DNA of 64,000 nucleotides from Rhizopus arrhizus (GCA_024220505.1 JAKZZE010000003.1:1116001-1180000); one strand, 5' to 3'. Positions 12,016 to 24,900 are shown, numbered from the stretch's first letter. The notes: generated from the letters alone by a model not told the origin. A program made the numbers and translations.

Positions 12016-12021
12016 ACGCGT
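12016..12021. promoter_or_regulatory. MCB element ACGCGT upstream of the UHRF1-like gene
   Basis: A palindromic AACGCGTT (core ACGCGT at 12016..12021) lies 50 bp upstream of the UHRF1-like start codon. ACGCGT is the classic MluI cell-cycle box bound by MBF-type APSES factors in fungi. CpG-containing 6-mers are rare in this AT-rich DNA. Function is inferred from motif and position only. Confidence 0.45.
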
Positions 12022-12281
12022 TCTTAAAATCTATTGGACGATCATTGCTTCATTAAGGCACAACACTCTTCAGTCCCGCTTTTTACATTGACAGCGAAAT
12101 AACAAAGACGCATTCACATTAATAAAAATTAGAATTTGCTTCATTTGCAAACTATCAGTAATTAAATAATGCTTTTTTATTAGAAAAAAAAGTGCACCGT
12201 ATTGCATAAAATAGAAAAAAAAAAAAAAAAAAAAAAAGATTAAAAGCCAGTCTCTTTCTCTTTTTTTAACTTCTTTTATAA

Positions 12282-13327
12282 ATGTCAATCGTTCGAAATA
12301 AAATCTTTATAACAAGCAATAAACAGGATACAAGCTCATTGCAATTTGTAAAAGGTTCTTTTTTTTTCTTTATTGTTTACATTTAACAGCAGCTAATCTT
12401 TGTAAAAAGATCTGTTCAAGCAATCTAAAACACCTTTTCCTGAAAAGCCAGTAGAAGAAAGATTAAAAGAGACAAAGGGAGACGTTACTGGTGTATGCAT
12501 TCCATATAAACTCGATACAAAGTACTATACAGCTAATGTGGATATTTGGCTGGATGAAATAGAAAAACAAGAAACGATGATGGCTTACAGCGAAAATGAA
12601 GAGGTAGCAAAATCAATTGACGCCTTTGTGTTTATTTATCACGAAGATGGGTTGAAGAGTATAAATTGGTGGTTACCCTTCTTGGAGGTATCTGAACCAG
12701 GTATTCGAATATGTATTGGATACGATCAGGCCACAGAGGAGATGAATGACTGGTGTTTATCGAATGGATTTGATTATGTTGATATGAATGAAGAAAAGAC
12801 AGGGACACCAATGGATAAAGTAGGCATAGAATTAGCTTTAGATATCTTACAAACAAACATGTGGGATGGAATGATTAGAAAGAGCAATAATAACATTACC
12901 GAAGAAGAAGAAGAATTAGACTTAATTCGAGGTAAATTGAACATTTGATTATGATACATAACGATAACAAGCATATAAAGAAATACAAGAACTACAATTA
13001 CATAAAGAAGAAAAAGAAGATTATGATGAACTTGGTTAGTTACTTTGATACTCTAGTATGTGTATTAATGTCTGCTTCTATAGATTTACCTTCTCAATCA
13101 GAAATAAATGAAATGAGAGAGAAATTATTTGGTTCTTTAGATGGAGAAGAGGATGACTTGGATAATACATTTCAAATGTTACAATCAATGAGAGGTAATT
13201 TATATATAAAAATATGACAACCCTAAATAATCTGCCTATAGAACACGGTAAAACACTCTCAGATCAAGAAAGACGTAAAATGGCAGCTCAAGTTGCGCTC
13301 TCGTTTGCTGCTCAACTTGGAATATAG
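12282..13327 (+). CDS. AAGAB/p34-like adaptin-binding protein
   Basis: Homologue of alpha- and gamma-adaptin-binding protein p34, a chaperone-like factor for assembly of AP-1 and AP-2 clathrin adaptors. After the start at 12282 (MSIVRNKIFITSNKQD) an intron splits the first domain. Frame is kept only if the donor is G/GTTCTT (about 12354) and the acceptor is AAAAAG just before ATCTG (about 12411), giving FVKDLFKQSKTPFPEKP. Then come IPYKLDTKYYTANVDIW, FVFIYHEDGLKSINWWLPF, GFDYVDMNEE and ALDILQTNMWDGMI, matching the GTPase-like p34 fold (DNKYYSADI in human). The C-terminal helical motif is LPSQSEINEMREKLFGSLDG, then SDQERRKMAAQVAL. Stop TAG at 13325..13327. The weak donor makes the first junction the least certain. 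Confidence 0.8.
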
Positions 13328-14273
13328 ATTATTTTTAAATAAAGTTCACATGAATAAATCTTTCTTTGTTGCACAAACTGATAACTGACGGGATGATTCT
13401 TAAAAACGATAGAGAACAGAGAGAGAGAGAGAGAGAGAAACGCGTCGTAAGTTGGATTTGACATTTTCACGGGAACTTGACTATTTTTTTACACCAATCA
13501 TTTTTGTATACTTTTTTTTATTATTTCCTTTTTGTACTATCAAAGCTTTCTATTTTCCCATGAAAATAAAAAGCTATTGTAGGCACAAGCAAGCTAGAAT
13601 GAAAGATAACAAGAGCTATTTTCATAAATCAATGTGAAATTTAATAAAATAAATCAACTTGAGATACAGAATTATGATGATGTTCTTCAACAATTGTAAA
13701 TTATATTTATTGAATTTGTACATATTCTATTTCTAATTAAGAATAACAGAGATACTTGCAAGAAAAGCAGTGTAAGCAACAGCCTGTTACTTTTATCATT
13801 TACTCAACAACATCTTTTTTTTTTTTCAGCATATAAGCCAAGTTAAATTCAAACAATAAATTTTAAAGATTTATGAATGTTGTAGCAAATAATCAGCAGT
13901 TCCGATGGTATCATGTTAAACATAGACAGCAAAAGACCATCTTTCTCTTTATATTAAGAACCTAAATGCATACAAATAAATAAAGTTATTGTTTCCATAG
14001 AGATCAGTTCATAAATGAAATACATTTGTTATTGCAGCAAAAAGAAAATGCTGTAGAAAGAGCGTTTACTTGTTATGGTAACTTTATTACAATTCAATGC
14101 TTTTTGAGTTTCAAAAAGACTAAAATGCCCATCACATTTCCCCTCTTCTTCTTATAAATGTGACTCACCTAGATAATATATAGGTCATTACTCTTTCTCT
14201 TTCTCTCTATTTCCTCCTTTCACCCCTTTTTTTCTTTAAATTTTTTACTTTTATTACTTGAAGCTTTCTTGAA
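13328..14273. other. intergenic region upstream of the Ecl1-like gene
   Basis: No convincing ORF. It contains a (GA)n microsatellite at about 13418-13438 directly followed by an MCB core ACGCGT at 13440..13445, then AT-rich sequence. A CT-rich pyrimidine tract at about 14190-14235 probably belongs to the promoter or leader of the next gene. Confidence 0.6.
13418..13445. repeat. (GA)n microsatellite adjoining an ACGCGT box
   Basis: About ten GA units end two bases before the motif AACGCGTCG. The distance to the following gene is about 830 bp and the AAGAB-like stop lies about 90 bp upstream, so a regulatory role is uncertain. Confidence 0.6.
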
Positions 14274-14612
14274 ATGGAAATTAATTTTTGTTTATATTGT
14301 GAAAAGAGACTGTCCGATGATGTAGGTTTTATAAAACACTGTATTTAATAAGACTAATACTTCAATCAACAGAATATGGCATTTTGCTCAACTTCTTGTC
14401 AATCAAATGAAGCATCCAAGGATGAACTATATACAATGCCGATTATACATGACTCATATTTATCTTATCATCGACGTCCTTCATTCACTTGTAGACCTCT
14501 AACACAGTCCTTGTCATCTACTAGCTCATTATCTGATACATCTTCTATTTACTCCTATTCATGCGACGATAAAGAAGCAGCACAATACCGTATTACACGT
14601 ACCACATCTTAA
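14274..14612 (+). CDS. small Ecl1-type (life-span regulatory factor) zinc protein
   Basis: Short protein of about 95 residues. Exon 1 (14274..14321) encodes MEINFCLYCEKRLSDD; after a 54-bp intron, exon 2 continues NMAFCSTSCQSNEASKDEL. The spacing CxxC followed by FCSxxCQ matches the N-terminal zinc-binding signature of the fungal Ecl1 family, which extends chronological life span and responds to nutrient limitation in fission yeast. The remainder is Ser/Thr-rich (LSSTSSLSDTSSIYSYS) with no further domain. The start is chosen because it is the first ATG after a long pyrimidine-rich leader. The match is by motif only and the tail is not conserved. Confidence 0.65.
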
Positions 14613-17603
14613 TCTACACTTTTATATTCTACGCTCATTTAAACTTTCTTGTATGAAATTATCTATGTTTCTCTATGCTTTATTTTTCTTTGTGTACATA
14701 TGCCACCCCTTATATATACCTTAGACATAGCCATGTCCTTCTTGCATTACAATAAATTAACTCCACCTCACATCTTTTCGGTTCTTCAAACCTTGTACCT
14801 CATGTCACACTTTCCCGCATAAAATTCCACTTTTTATAAATGAATAGAAACCCCAGAAAATACTGAGCAGTACTCATTTATTCTTTCCTTATTATTGTAT
14901 TTATCTACACTTTTACTATCATCAAGCAGTAATGTAAATTATCAGGTACGCCATACATGCTTTTGGCGCGTGCGAATAGAGTAGGGGAATCATGATCAGC
15001 TCAGGAGATTGATTGGTACCCAAATAAAATAAAATCTTGTCATCCCACCACCTTCATCTTTATCTATTTCACTCTATTTTAATTTACTAAAGAAAGCTCA
15101 TTGTTATTCCTATTGTTAATAATAATCACAAAATAATGATGAAAGCATACGAAATCTATTTTATCAACTTGTTTACTATTTTTTTTTTCCTTTAAATTAG
15201 ATATTTGAATAACATGAAATTAGAAAACTTTATTAATTGCGCAAATAAAAATATTATTGCTGTATGTGAAATTAACGATCAAAATGAGCCATTATCAATA
15301 AAAATATACTTTGTCCCTAAATTCAAAGAAATAAACTAAATAGTAAATTAGTTGTATGATCACTTAAAGTACGAATAGGTCTTTTTCTTTGAAATCCCGT
15401 GTGATCACATTAGTGTCCTAAAGCGATAAAACTGCCTACTCACTAAGTTCATTATTCCTGATAAAGACTTAGAAACGAGTGATCATTTTTGCATTATAAT
15501 ACAACTATCTAAATTAAGATACCTATGGTACCCTAAGCAGATCTCCCAAGTACACTTTGGCTTTCTCATTTATTAACGTTCTTTTTGGCACTGGTGCTTA
15601 AATCAAGAACATTAATTTTTAAAAAAAAAAGTCAATCAGTATTGCCAAAATACAAATGCGCTAATATTGCCGATTCGACAGTTCATTGTATCTTATTTTA
15701 AACCGTTAAAAGCCTTTGACGGGGCAAATTCCCCTAGCAAAGTGGTCAAGTTCTTTCCGCTGAATTAGTCTCTCGTCTGGCGGCACTAATTCCAATCTCC
15801 ATGGTCGTTTTCTGTTTATTTTTTCGTGGATTTAAGCCCTGCTATTAAAAAATATTTCTTAGATAACCAGCTAAAAATACGGCGTCCGAATAAAACACTC
15901 ATATACAAAAAAAATTTGACGGTATTTTCAAAACAAAACTTGTAAGGCTTTCTGATTGATTTGGATGGTAAAAACGGTTCTTCTTCATGTGTTGATTGCG
16001 CATTCAGTAACATTTACAATGAAAAAGCCTTCAAGGGCTTCAACAACAAATCAACTTTATTCATTTTTGTTCTCAGGGCACATTATTCAGTTTCCGTCAA
16101 TAGAAAGCTTCATAAATGTATAAAAAAAGAAAAAGATGAAAAAATGATACAATATTATGTATTTTAGAAATAAAACAAAAAAATTGCAATGATTGCTTAA
16201 AGTTCAATCTGCAGGCCTGTAAGGAATTGTTAGATTTTTATATTAAGCTTTATTCATATCAGCTTCACATAGTCAAATGTATAATATAGTTTATTGACAA
16301 TATGAGCATGTTGAATACGGAATAACAATTAATTACCGGATCATTAGCTATGGAAACACATTTATCCTGACTAAGGTATTGCTATAGTAAAACTATTCAA
16401 TCACGGAACTGGAGGTCTTTATATTTAGCCGTGTCGTCTTCTTAAATATTCCTATATACAAAGTTATCTGAACCATCCCAATAATACATTGACAATACAA
16501 GCTAGGAACAGGCTAAGAGAATAATTAGAGATAGTAATCACCTATTCTATCAAGTTGATTAGAAACCTGTTCTAATTCTTTATCCGTACTATGTCTATAA
16601 ATACTCTCACTTTTTATATAGAATCAATTTTTTTATCTTAGCTATATATTGAATTAATAAAAAGATACCAAGTTCTAACAGCATTTCTTTATCTTTGCTG
16701 CTATGCTATATTTTATCTGAATCCCCTTTTCCTAAACATTTCTGTCCTGGCTCCTCAATTCAAACTTAACGAGCACTGGCTTTTCAATTTAATAAGCGTT
16801 GCTTCCTTTTTTTTTATATATAAAATCAATGTTAATAAAAATTACAATATCTCATACACACAAACTATGCTTATAATTACCAGGGAATAAGCGGTTGCAT
16901 ATTTTATTCCGAGCCTTATAACGAAATGAATTCTGCCAAATTCACAAAAATAATTGATGGTTTAGATATATTAAAATTAGTTATTATGAAGATCCGAAGA
17001 AGTCATTTCTATGTTCTTTAAAATCAATGTGACTTTACTCATCAGAATACCAACAATATCTGACTATCTCAAAGAGCCATGATTTAGAAAAAAGACGATG
17101 AAAATCCTTAATTATTAAAAAATATATTGTCGTATCCCAACATACTTTAAAAATGATTCATACTCAATTTATGAGAAATCAGAGTAGTGAATGCTTTTAC
17201 AAATATTTATTACAGTCTTTTCTCTATTATTCGGTCGTAACCAATTCCACTCCTTTAACTCAACACAAGTTTTAATATAGCTCCTGATGCAATGGGACAT
17301 AAATGAAAAATAGATCTACTTAAATAATTATAAACAGTCCATTTGCATAGCCAGGAACAGGTCCTCATATTAAAATTTATTCATACTAGATCTACAGCTA
17401 TAATCAATTAAAGTATCTTGAAAAGGATTTAATTGAACCTTTCATAAAAATGATATAAATATCAGATACAATAATATTAAATAAAAATATGACTTTTAAG
17501 TCTCGTTGAATTTTACAATCTTTTTTATTCTTACGAGATAATACACATATACAGTTTTGTAAAGTTTTGAATAAAAAATTTCTAAATAAAACACTCATTA
17601 CAG
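14613..17603. other. gene-free AT-rich region
   Basis: About 3 kb after the Ecl1-like gene. I see only short AT-rich ORFs with no recognisable motif, several homopolymer runs, and one GC-richer patch at about 15715-15800 containing a small hairpin (GGGG-caaatt-CCCC) and a tRNA-like A-box that lacks a B-box. No supported gene. Confidence 0.6.
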
Positions 17604-18560
17604 TTTGACATTTAAAAAAACTGAATGTAGAAATCAGTTAAGACATGGTATATAGATAAAAAGGATAGAAAATTAGAATAGTGTCCACACATCAAATTGT
17701 CATGATAGCCAAAATTACTTTGAACGATGGTAAAGATGCTTTCTACCGTTAAATAGCTGAAGCTTTCAGGGTTTTTGATTGCCTTCTTGCAATCGATCAC
17801 TTGAACCTCATTATTGTGAGGGATATTATCCACAATAATGAATCTTAAACCTGTATATTCACTGCAGCTAAAAGTTACTTGATTGTTTTGCTTCAAGAAT
17901 AATTGTCACGTACTTTAAAAATATTCTCAAATTTCCGCATTAGTCGTGAGTCCTGCAGCATCAAGAACGACTAAACAAGTCTTTATGGTAGATGACAATT
18001 GCTTCAAAAATTCTGAAAGGGTTTAGTATTCAACAAAAACTGTAAAACATTCAAAAAAAAATAATATACCTTGTACATCTCCATTTATGCCTGTTCGTTT
18101 ACAATCGTGTTCCTTTTTTTTTATGAAGACAACAAAAGAGCATGAAATAAGCAAATTAAAAAAAAAAAAAAAAAACACGGTCGTAATCACGGCATAATCA
18201 CGGTGTTGTATCGGGATAACTATCTTGTGCTTAAGGTCATCCCTTTCTGTTTTAAGAAGAAATATATTTGTCGATCCTTGCCTGTGTATATGATGTATTC
18301 AGTTTCTATTTCTTTTTTGGAGCTCACTTCAATCATATTAACATCAGGTTCCTCGGCTAACTGCGACATGTTCCTAAAGTCTGCTATTTTTTTAGGCGGA
18401 ATGAAGGAATCTCATTGTATTGGTTTGCTTCGTTTCGTTTATCATCAAAGATGCCTCCTTTTCCATTTTCGTGGTAAAAAGTCATTTCAGAGTTCACTGT
18501 TAAGTTTTGACGGATTCTTTAAACAATCCTATATTGCAGCAGCCGCACCTCGATGCATGC
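17604..18560 (-). pseudogene. decayed minus-strand reading frame(s), unknown, possibly transposon-derived
   Basis: On the minus strand from about 18560 the frame reads KIADFRNMSQLAEEPDVNM, then SSKKEIETEYIIYTGKDRQ and YFFLKQKGMTLSTR before a TAG. The last part resembles the first helix of a transposase helix-turn-helix. Lower down, after stops and a poly-T tract, come TCLVVLDAAGLTTNAEI and an open stretch at 17612-17896 with EYTGLRFIIVDNIPHNNEVQ. Coding texture is clear, but stops and frame changes interrupt it. I cannot assign a family. Confidence 0.4.
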
Positions 18561-18600
18561 TTTTGATTTATCAATTATCTTACTGACAGCAATTTATTAA

Positions 18601-19180
18601 ATGCTGTCCTCTTCATCTATCAACATTTTGCAATACCTTTTTGTTCAAAGAAGCGCTCCTGAATACGCTAATGTACCTTTGACCAATATCCCAGTTTGTA
18701 GACAAAATGGAATTTGATGCTTGATATTCCAAGTTTGCTATTCATCATACCAGTTGGATCAAACACCGGAGCTCATGCTAATAAGAGAAATGCTACTGCT
18801 GTTTTCCATATGTCCAAAGAGGCATTGAAACCTTGCTTGTTGCCAAAGGAGATGCGTTACTTCATAGCTGAGCACCGTGAAACAAAAACGGTAAAGAAGC
18901 AACCAATGTGTCAGTACTAGGAGGCTTACCTTCTGTTGAAGAACCTAAAAAAAAGGAGAGAGAAAAAGAAGCCTTCCGTTAAGTCTTTTTTAAGTTGTTA
19001 AAAAATTGTGGCTGCTACAATATATGGTTGTTTAAAGAGATTCAAGTTTTGACCCTGACCAACTTAATTTCAAAAAGCTTACTAAACAAGCTTCAGAAAT
19101 CCGACCAATTGAGTTCAAAAGATCGATCAATTAAATTCAAAACTTTGACCGATCTTTTCGGCAAAGTGACCAATTGAGAG
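18601..19180 (+). pseudogene. decayed plus-strand reading frame, unknown
   Basis: From 18601 the plus strand reads SSSINILQYLFVQRSAPEYA and VPLTNIPVCRQNG, meets a TGA, and continues in another frame as DIPSLLFIIPVGSNTGAHAN, RNATAVFHMSKEALKPCLLP and EMRYFIAEHRETKT before a stop at about 18920. Further coding-like pieces (FDPDQLNFKKLTKQASEI) continue to about 19180. A frameshift and several stops show it is broken. The family is not recognised; it may be a mobile-element or domesticated gene relic. Confidence 0.4.
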
Positions 19181-19962
19181 TGGCAACACTATATTAAATA
19201 AAATGATTTAAAAGGAAGCCACTCGTCGTAATGCGTGAAGTGTTTTTACTACAGACGATATTTGTTAAATTTTTCGATATTGTTGTCACTATGTGTTCTG
19301 ACAAGAAATGTTTATGATTGAAAATGGTGTGCCAGTGTACACAGAAAACCCATTTAATCAAACTACGCCTTTATCGAAAATGGAATTATTCAGGGAGTTC
19401 AAGTTTAACTTTAGTATTGAGCTTGAACAATATAAATATTGTATAATATGCCCTTAATTATTTATCAGAGCTATTGAAAGATAAAAAAATATGACTTATT
19501 AAAAGAAAAGAATTTGCATATTACGTATATTGTTCATCTATGGCTGAAAAAAGTTTATATTAAAAAGCTTCAACCGTTCCAGTAAATGAGATTGAATGAT
19601 CTATTCAGTTTTGCTGAGAATCCATGGGAGATGCTGGTCTGATGCATTTCAACAGAGCATAAAGACAAAAATAAATAACAGCAGTAGATTAACACGACTG
19701 ACTCTAGCTGATTAAATGCTTCTATTTGGATATTTGTATTAAGCAGAATTAATACATGGCACAGGTTTCCGTGTAAAAAGAGCAAGTAAAACCTAGACAT
19801 TTTGTAGTTTATGCAAATCGAAACAGTTTTTAAGTTGCGCAAAACTCCAATCTACAGGATGTGGCTGAGCAATAATGACTGGAAATCTTTTTACGCTGAC
19901 TGGTAGACGAATATGATTATTTTTCTGTTCCTCGGTGTGCTTCTTTTTCTCTTAAAGACAAA
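19181..19962. other. intergenic region before eIF3l
   Basis: One plus-strand piece near 19310-19400 (MIENGVPVYTENPFNQ) looks coding but is isolated between stops. The rest is AT-rich. The last 60 bp, with CT-rich sequence at 19915-19950, probably form the eIF3l leader. Confidence 0.5.
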
Positions 19963-21757
19963 ATGTATCAAGACACTTTTGAAGAAGACGATTTGATTGC
20001 CGAAGTTGAGCTTGTTACTCAAGCTCGTTATTCTGAAAACAATGAAGTAGATGACAAATATGATACTGAAGGTATGCATTTCTCTGTTTTTTAAATATCG
20101 TTAACTGATTTTCTTTGTATTGTAGTTGTTTCTAGCCAAGCAACCAACACTCAAATCCCTGATAGTGTTAGAAATTTCATTTTACAATTTTATCGCAGTG
20201 TCATGGACAACAACGTTTACGAACTTCATGGTATTTACGATAATTCTTTCAACAAACTGACCGAGAAATATTATCAAAAGCAAGCTTGGCCCGAAGCCGA
20301 AGTTATTGCCTCTCTTGTCAACGATGGTACATTAAAAAAAATACAGAAAAGGAAAAAAAAGATTGCAAGGAAACTAATGAATATACTTGTAATAGACCAA
20401 GTTTTTTTGACTTTATATCGCGAATTGTATTATCGTCATGTTTATTCGCATTTAACACCCTCTTTAGAACACCGTTTCCGCTCTTATGAAAACTACTGTG
20501 ATCTGTTCAATTACATTTTGAGTAAATAGATGTTTATGTAGTAGATATAAAAAGGGAAACAAAGAAAGAAAGAACAAAAATACTGATTTGTGCTTTATTT
20601 TAGATTCAAATGAACCCATATCTTTGGAATTGCCTAACCAATGGCTTTGGGATATCATTGACGAATTTATCTATCAATTCCAATCCTTCTGTAATTTCCG
20701 CGATCGCACAAAGAAGACTGAACAAGAAGTTAAATTATTACAAGAAAACACCCAAGTCTGGAGTTGTTTCAGTGTTTTGAACGTACTTTATTCATTCACC
20801 CAAAAGTCCCGCATCAATGAACAATTATTGGTTAGTAAGAATGGTGGAGACATGATGGAAGCTGCAGGAGAATACGGTTCTCGCCCACTTTACAAGATGC
20901 TTGGTTATTTCTCAATTGTAGGACTTCTTCGTGTTCACTGTTTGTTGGGCGACTATACTCTTGCTTTGAAGATGATGGAAAATGTTGTTTTAAACAAGAA
21001 GGCCATGTTTGCTCGTGTTACAGCTTGTCATGTTACTACTTATTATTATGTTGGTTGTGCCTACATGATGCTTCGTAGATATGCTGATGCCATCAAAGCC
21101 TTTTCTACTGTTTTATCTTTTATCCAAAAAACCAAACAATATCACCATCGTTCTTATCAATTCGATCAAATCACAAAGAAGGCTGACCAAATGTATGCTC
21201 TTTTAGCTGTTTGTATTGCCCTTTGTCCTACCAGATTGGATGAAAACGTTCACTCTCAATTACGTGAAAAACATGGTGAACAGCTTTACAAGATGCAAAA
21301 GGGTGAAGAAGCACTTGGGATCTATGCCGATCTCTTCCAATTCGCTTGCCCCAAATTCGTCTCCCCTACAGGAAAGGGTGCCGATCCTCATCAGCATCAG
21401 CTCAATATCTTTTTGTCCGACATCAAGAACCAAATCAATCTTCCTACTCTCCGCTCTTTCATGAAACTCTATACTTCCATGAGCATCGAAAAGTTGGCCA
21501 AGTTTTTGGAAGTTGATTCTGATGAACTCAAGACTCAATTGTTGATTTTTAAGCAGAAATCTCGTCAATATAAATGGACCAATGGCAGCCTTTTAGAAGG
21601 AGAATATTTGCCCACTTCTGATCTTGACTTCTGCTTGAAACAAGACGTTGTTCATATTGCTGAAAACAAGGTTGCTCGTCGCTATGGAGATTGGTTCTTG
21701 CGTAATACAAACCGATGTGAAGATATTTTGGCTAATTTGGAATTTTGTAAAGTCTAA
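19963..21757 (+). CDS. translation initiation factor eIF3 subunit L
   Basis: Subunit of eIF3, which binds the 40S ribosome and promotes initiation; a PCI-domain protein. Exon 1 (start 19963) reads MYQDTFEEDDLIAEVELV. Later diagnostic stretches are LYRELYYRHVYSHLTPSLE, NYCDLFNYIL, LELPNQWLWDIIDEFIYQFQ, GEYGSRPLYKMLGYFSIVGL and TTYYYVGCAYMMLRRYADA. The C-terminal PCI region holds FMKLYTSMSIEKLAKFLEVD and the end has KVARRYGDWFLRNTNR. Introns at about 20072-20125, 20331-20403 (joined as ND-VFLTLYRE) and 20522-20603 (L-DSNEPIS). Near full-length identity to the family pattern. Loss of eIF3l in Saccharomyces-type yeasts contrasts with its presence here. Convergent with the ABC transporter, 148 bp apart. 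Confidence 0.95.
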
Positions 21758-21905
21758 ATTATAAAATGTACAAAAGAAATAATAAGTTATAACTCAAAAA
21801 AGAATCCAGATTGCAAAATCGGTTTGTTTAGTTTATTTTAATGCTTGGGGGGTGTTTATTGGACTTTTTTGTGTTTTTGGTACATATTTTATATTGCATT
21901 GAGAC

Positions 21906-24900
21906 TTATAATTCAATCTCTATGACTTCAGTCATCACTGTACCTCCATCGATATAGATGTCTTCATGCTCAGCTATTTCGATAAATTCATTTTTTACTA
22001 TAATATGCGTTTCTGTTTCTTCATCAAGCTCAATAATTTCATGCGATTCAGCTTCGTATTGTGTTTCCTCTGTCTCATGCAATTCCACGGTCTCAGCCAT
22101 CTGTTTTGCTGACTCCTTGTCATGATTTGGCGAGTCATCAAACACATGGATATGTTCTGTCTTGTAAGATGCTCTTCCTTTCATTTCCTCATAGGCATGC
22201 TGGTTTATTTTGCTTTTGCTTTCATCCAGTTGCACATCTGCATGTGTTGGTCTTTTTTTAGAAAGTTCGAGAATAGCACTGGCTCTATCACCACTGATTT
22301 GCTTATCAAAGTGCTTTCTTTGTTGTTGAGTAACTTGACCCTGGTCATCAATAGATTCATATTTATTTTGTACATTTGTTGATATGCATAAACTAGATGT
22401 TGTAAAGTTACTGTACACCTGTTCATTTTCTGAACTCTTCAGCTTTTTTAGTTCACTGTAGCTTCCAGATTTAATTATTCTTCCATTCTTTATCCTATTT
22501 GATTTTTTTTTTAAAAAAAAAAAGCTGATAGCAACATGGACCAAAGTCTTTATAATACTTACATTAAAATATGGTTTACATCCTTGACGACATCCAGTGA
22601 AGAAGAAAGTATCAATGCCGTTCGATTTCTTGTGATATCACTCAAGATTTCCGATTTTCCTTTTGTGTTCCTATAAATTATGTAAAAAGATTTGGATGAG
22701 AAAATAAGCAATAATCAAAATAATTTACATTTCAAGCCCTTTGGTTGCTTCATCCAAAAGGATAATGGAAGGGTTTTTAAGGATTGCTCTTGCTATAGCT
22801 ATTCTTTGCTGTTGTTTGTATTAAAAAATGACTAGTTAATTCAAGACTTTTATCATCCGTTTAAAGCAAACACGTTTACCGTTTCATCTTTAGATAGTAA
22901 ATAACCACTATGATGCCCAAGGGTTGTATTATAACCTAAGTATTGTTCATTCATATTATCAGAAAGACTACATTAGCCTTTAGCAGACATGAGCTTACCA
23001 GAACGTAATAATTCAATCTTATCATGTATTCTTGCAACACGAGCAGCCTGCTTTACTTCTTCAATAGTGGTTACTTTCTGCCCATATTTGATGTTGTTAT
23101 AAATAGAATCATTGAATATAGTGACTTGCTGAGAAGCAATTCCTGTAGTTTTTTTAAAGGCATCCATATCTATCTGACGAATATCACAACCATTGAAGAA
23201 TATATTACCAGATGACGGTTCAAGAGAGCGTAAAAGTAATTGTAAAATGGTCGATTTTCTATAGATGACATTAAAAGACTTTATATAAAAAAAAACATAG
23301 ATTTGCTATTGTCTTACCCTGAACCTGGTGGTCCGACTATAGCAAGCGATTCACCTTTGGAGATTGTAAACGAGATATCTCGAAGCGTTACGTTGGATGC
23401 CTCGCTTATATAATTAACATGATCTAAAAAAGAATATGTAGATTAATGAGTAACACGCTCAGTAATGTAATATGCTATTACCAAATATGATTACTTGTTC
23501 CTTTATCTTTGGCTCCTTGTCATGCCTAATGTATTTTATTGTTTCAATCACTTCTGATGATTCAATCGACAAATCTATCTTTGATAAACAGGACTGAGCA
23601 GTCTCATATGATTTTCGAAACAAGTGTAACTAAAAATGGTTGACGTATTAAGCAACTCTGTAAACATGATTTAAGACTATACAAGGTTACTTACTGGAAT
23701 ACAAAGCTCCATCAGGAACATATTGAACGTTATATAGCCTCCACTGCTCAGTTCTCCAAGTGATACCTTGTACGCAAACAACAAGGAGCCAGCCAGCGAA
23801 CCGATAGTTAAGATTGAGTTTTGTACTATGCGAATTTTTGAGGTAACAGGATGCTCATCGTTCGCTTTATTACATTCCAGATCTTCACTGTCACGATATT
23901 TTTTCATCAGGATGACAGTAACAAGCATATATGATGTCACTGTAATCAACAGTATGACAGCAAAGATTGGAGCAAAGACATAGGCACAAAAGATTGAAAC
24001 AAGTATGACATTCACAACCAGGGGAAACAATTGAAATATGATTTGATTGAGGAAATCAACAGCAGCTTTTGCACTCTCAACCGACTTACTTAAGCCTTGA
24101 TGGATACCATGTTTTGAAAGTTTACAGACATAATCAGAAGCTTGATGCCTTATGTGAGAATCAACAGGAGCCCAGGACAATTTTTGTAAGGATTGTAACA
24201 GACCAAGCTATTGCATGTGAATAAGTACTAAAAATATAAATAAACCTTAACCCTACTTCTCCTTGAAGGTAGCAAAGCCCAGTGTACACAACTACAGACA
24301 CCCATGCAAATTTACCTATTTTTTTTTTTTAGCTTATATGAAACATTTCACAGTCAATTCTTTTAACAATACCTTCTTTCATATCTCCGTCAACAAGTTC
24401 TCCAATTTTATAAGGAAGCCATATGTTTACAGCTATACCTGCTGTCATGAGTAGGAGACTGAAACAGGCATAAACTTGGAGTTTCAAATCATCATGTGGC
24501 CAAAGCGTCAAAGTAAACTTTGTCAACACCAAAGCCGAGGCCTGGTTTTTTGTTTTTTTGACTTGAATAGTTTTTATAGCAGTGATTTTGGTTCCATCTT
24601 TTGCATATTGGACAGTGGTGGTGGTAGTGGTAGATGAAGAATCTATCAGTGAACTTGTCTCAGAATCTTCTGCTTGAACGACTGTGCCTGTGAATAAACG
24701 GGCGAGAGCGATTAGGATGATAATGAGTTCTGATAGATATCGAATGAAGAATATTGAAAACTTTGCACATTCACAGAAATTGAGCATGATTCCTATCATT
24801 CAAAAGGTAAATAAACATAAATCTTATTTTGTCTGCATGACTCCGCTAGTATGCTCTGATATATATTTTTTTTGTATTCCCACACCACACAGATGGCGTA

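Noticed and set aside
12400..12445. A frameshift in the AAGAB-like gene where LCKKICSSN is out of frame with the downstream protein
   Set aside because: Placing the acceptor at AAAAAG with the weak G/GTTCTT donor restores one continuous frame, so no frameshift is needed.
15730..15805. tRNA-like sequence with a perfect A-box (TAGCAAAGTGG)
   Set aside because: No matching B-box (GGTTCRANNCC) and no consistent T-arm or acceptor stem could be paired.
18203..18586. Plus-strand ORF of 127 codons as a real gene
   Set aside because: It is the shadow of the more protein-like minus-strand frame (SQLAEEPDVNM, GKDRQIYFFLKQKGM) and has no motif or leader.
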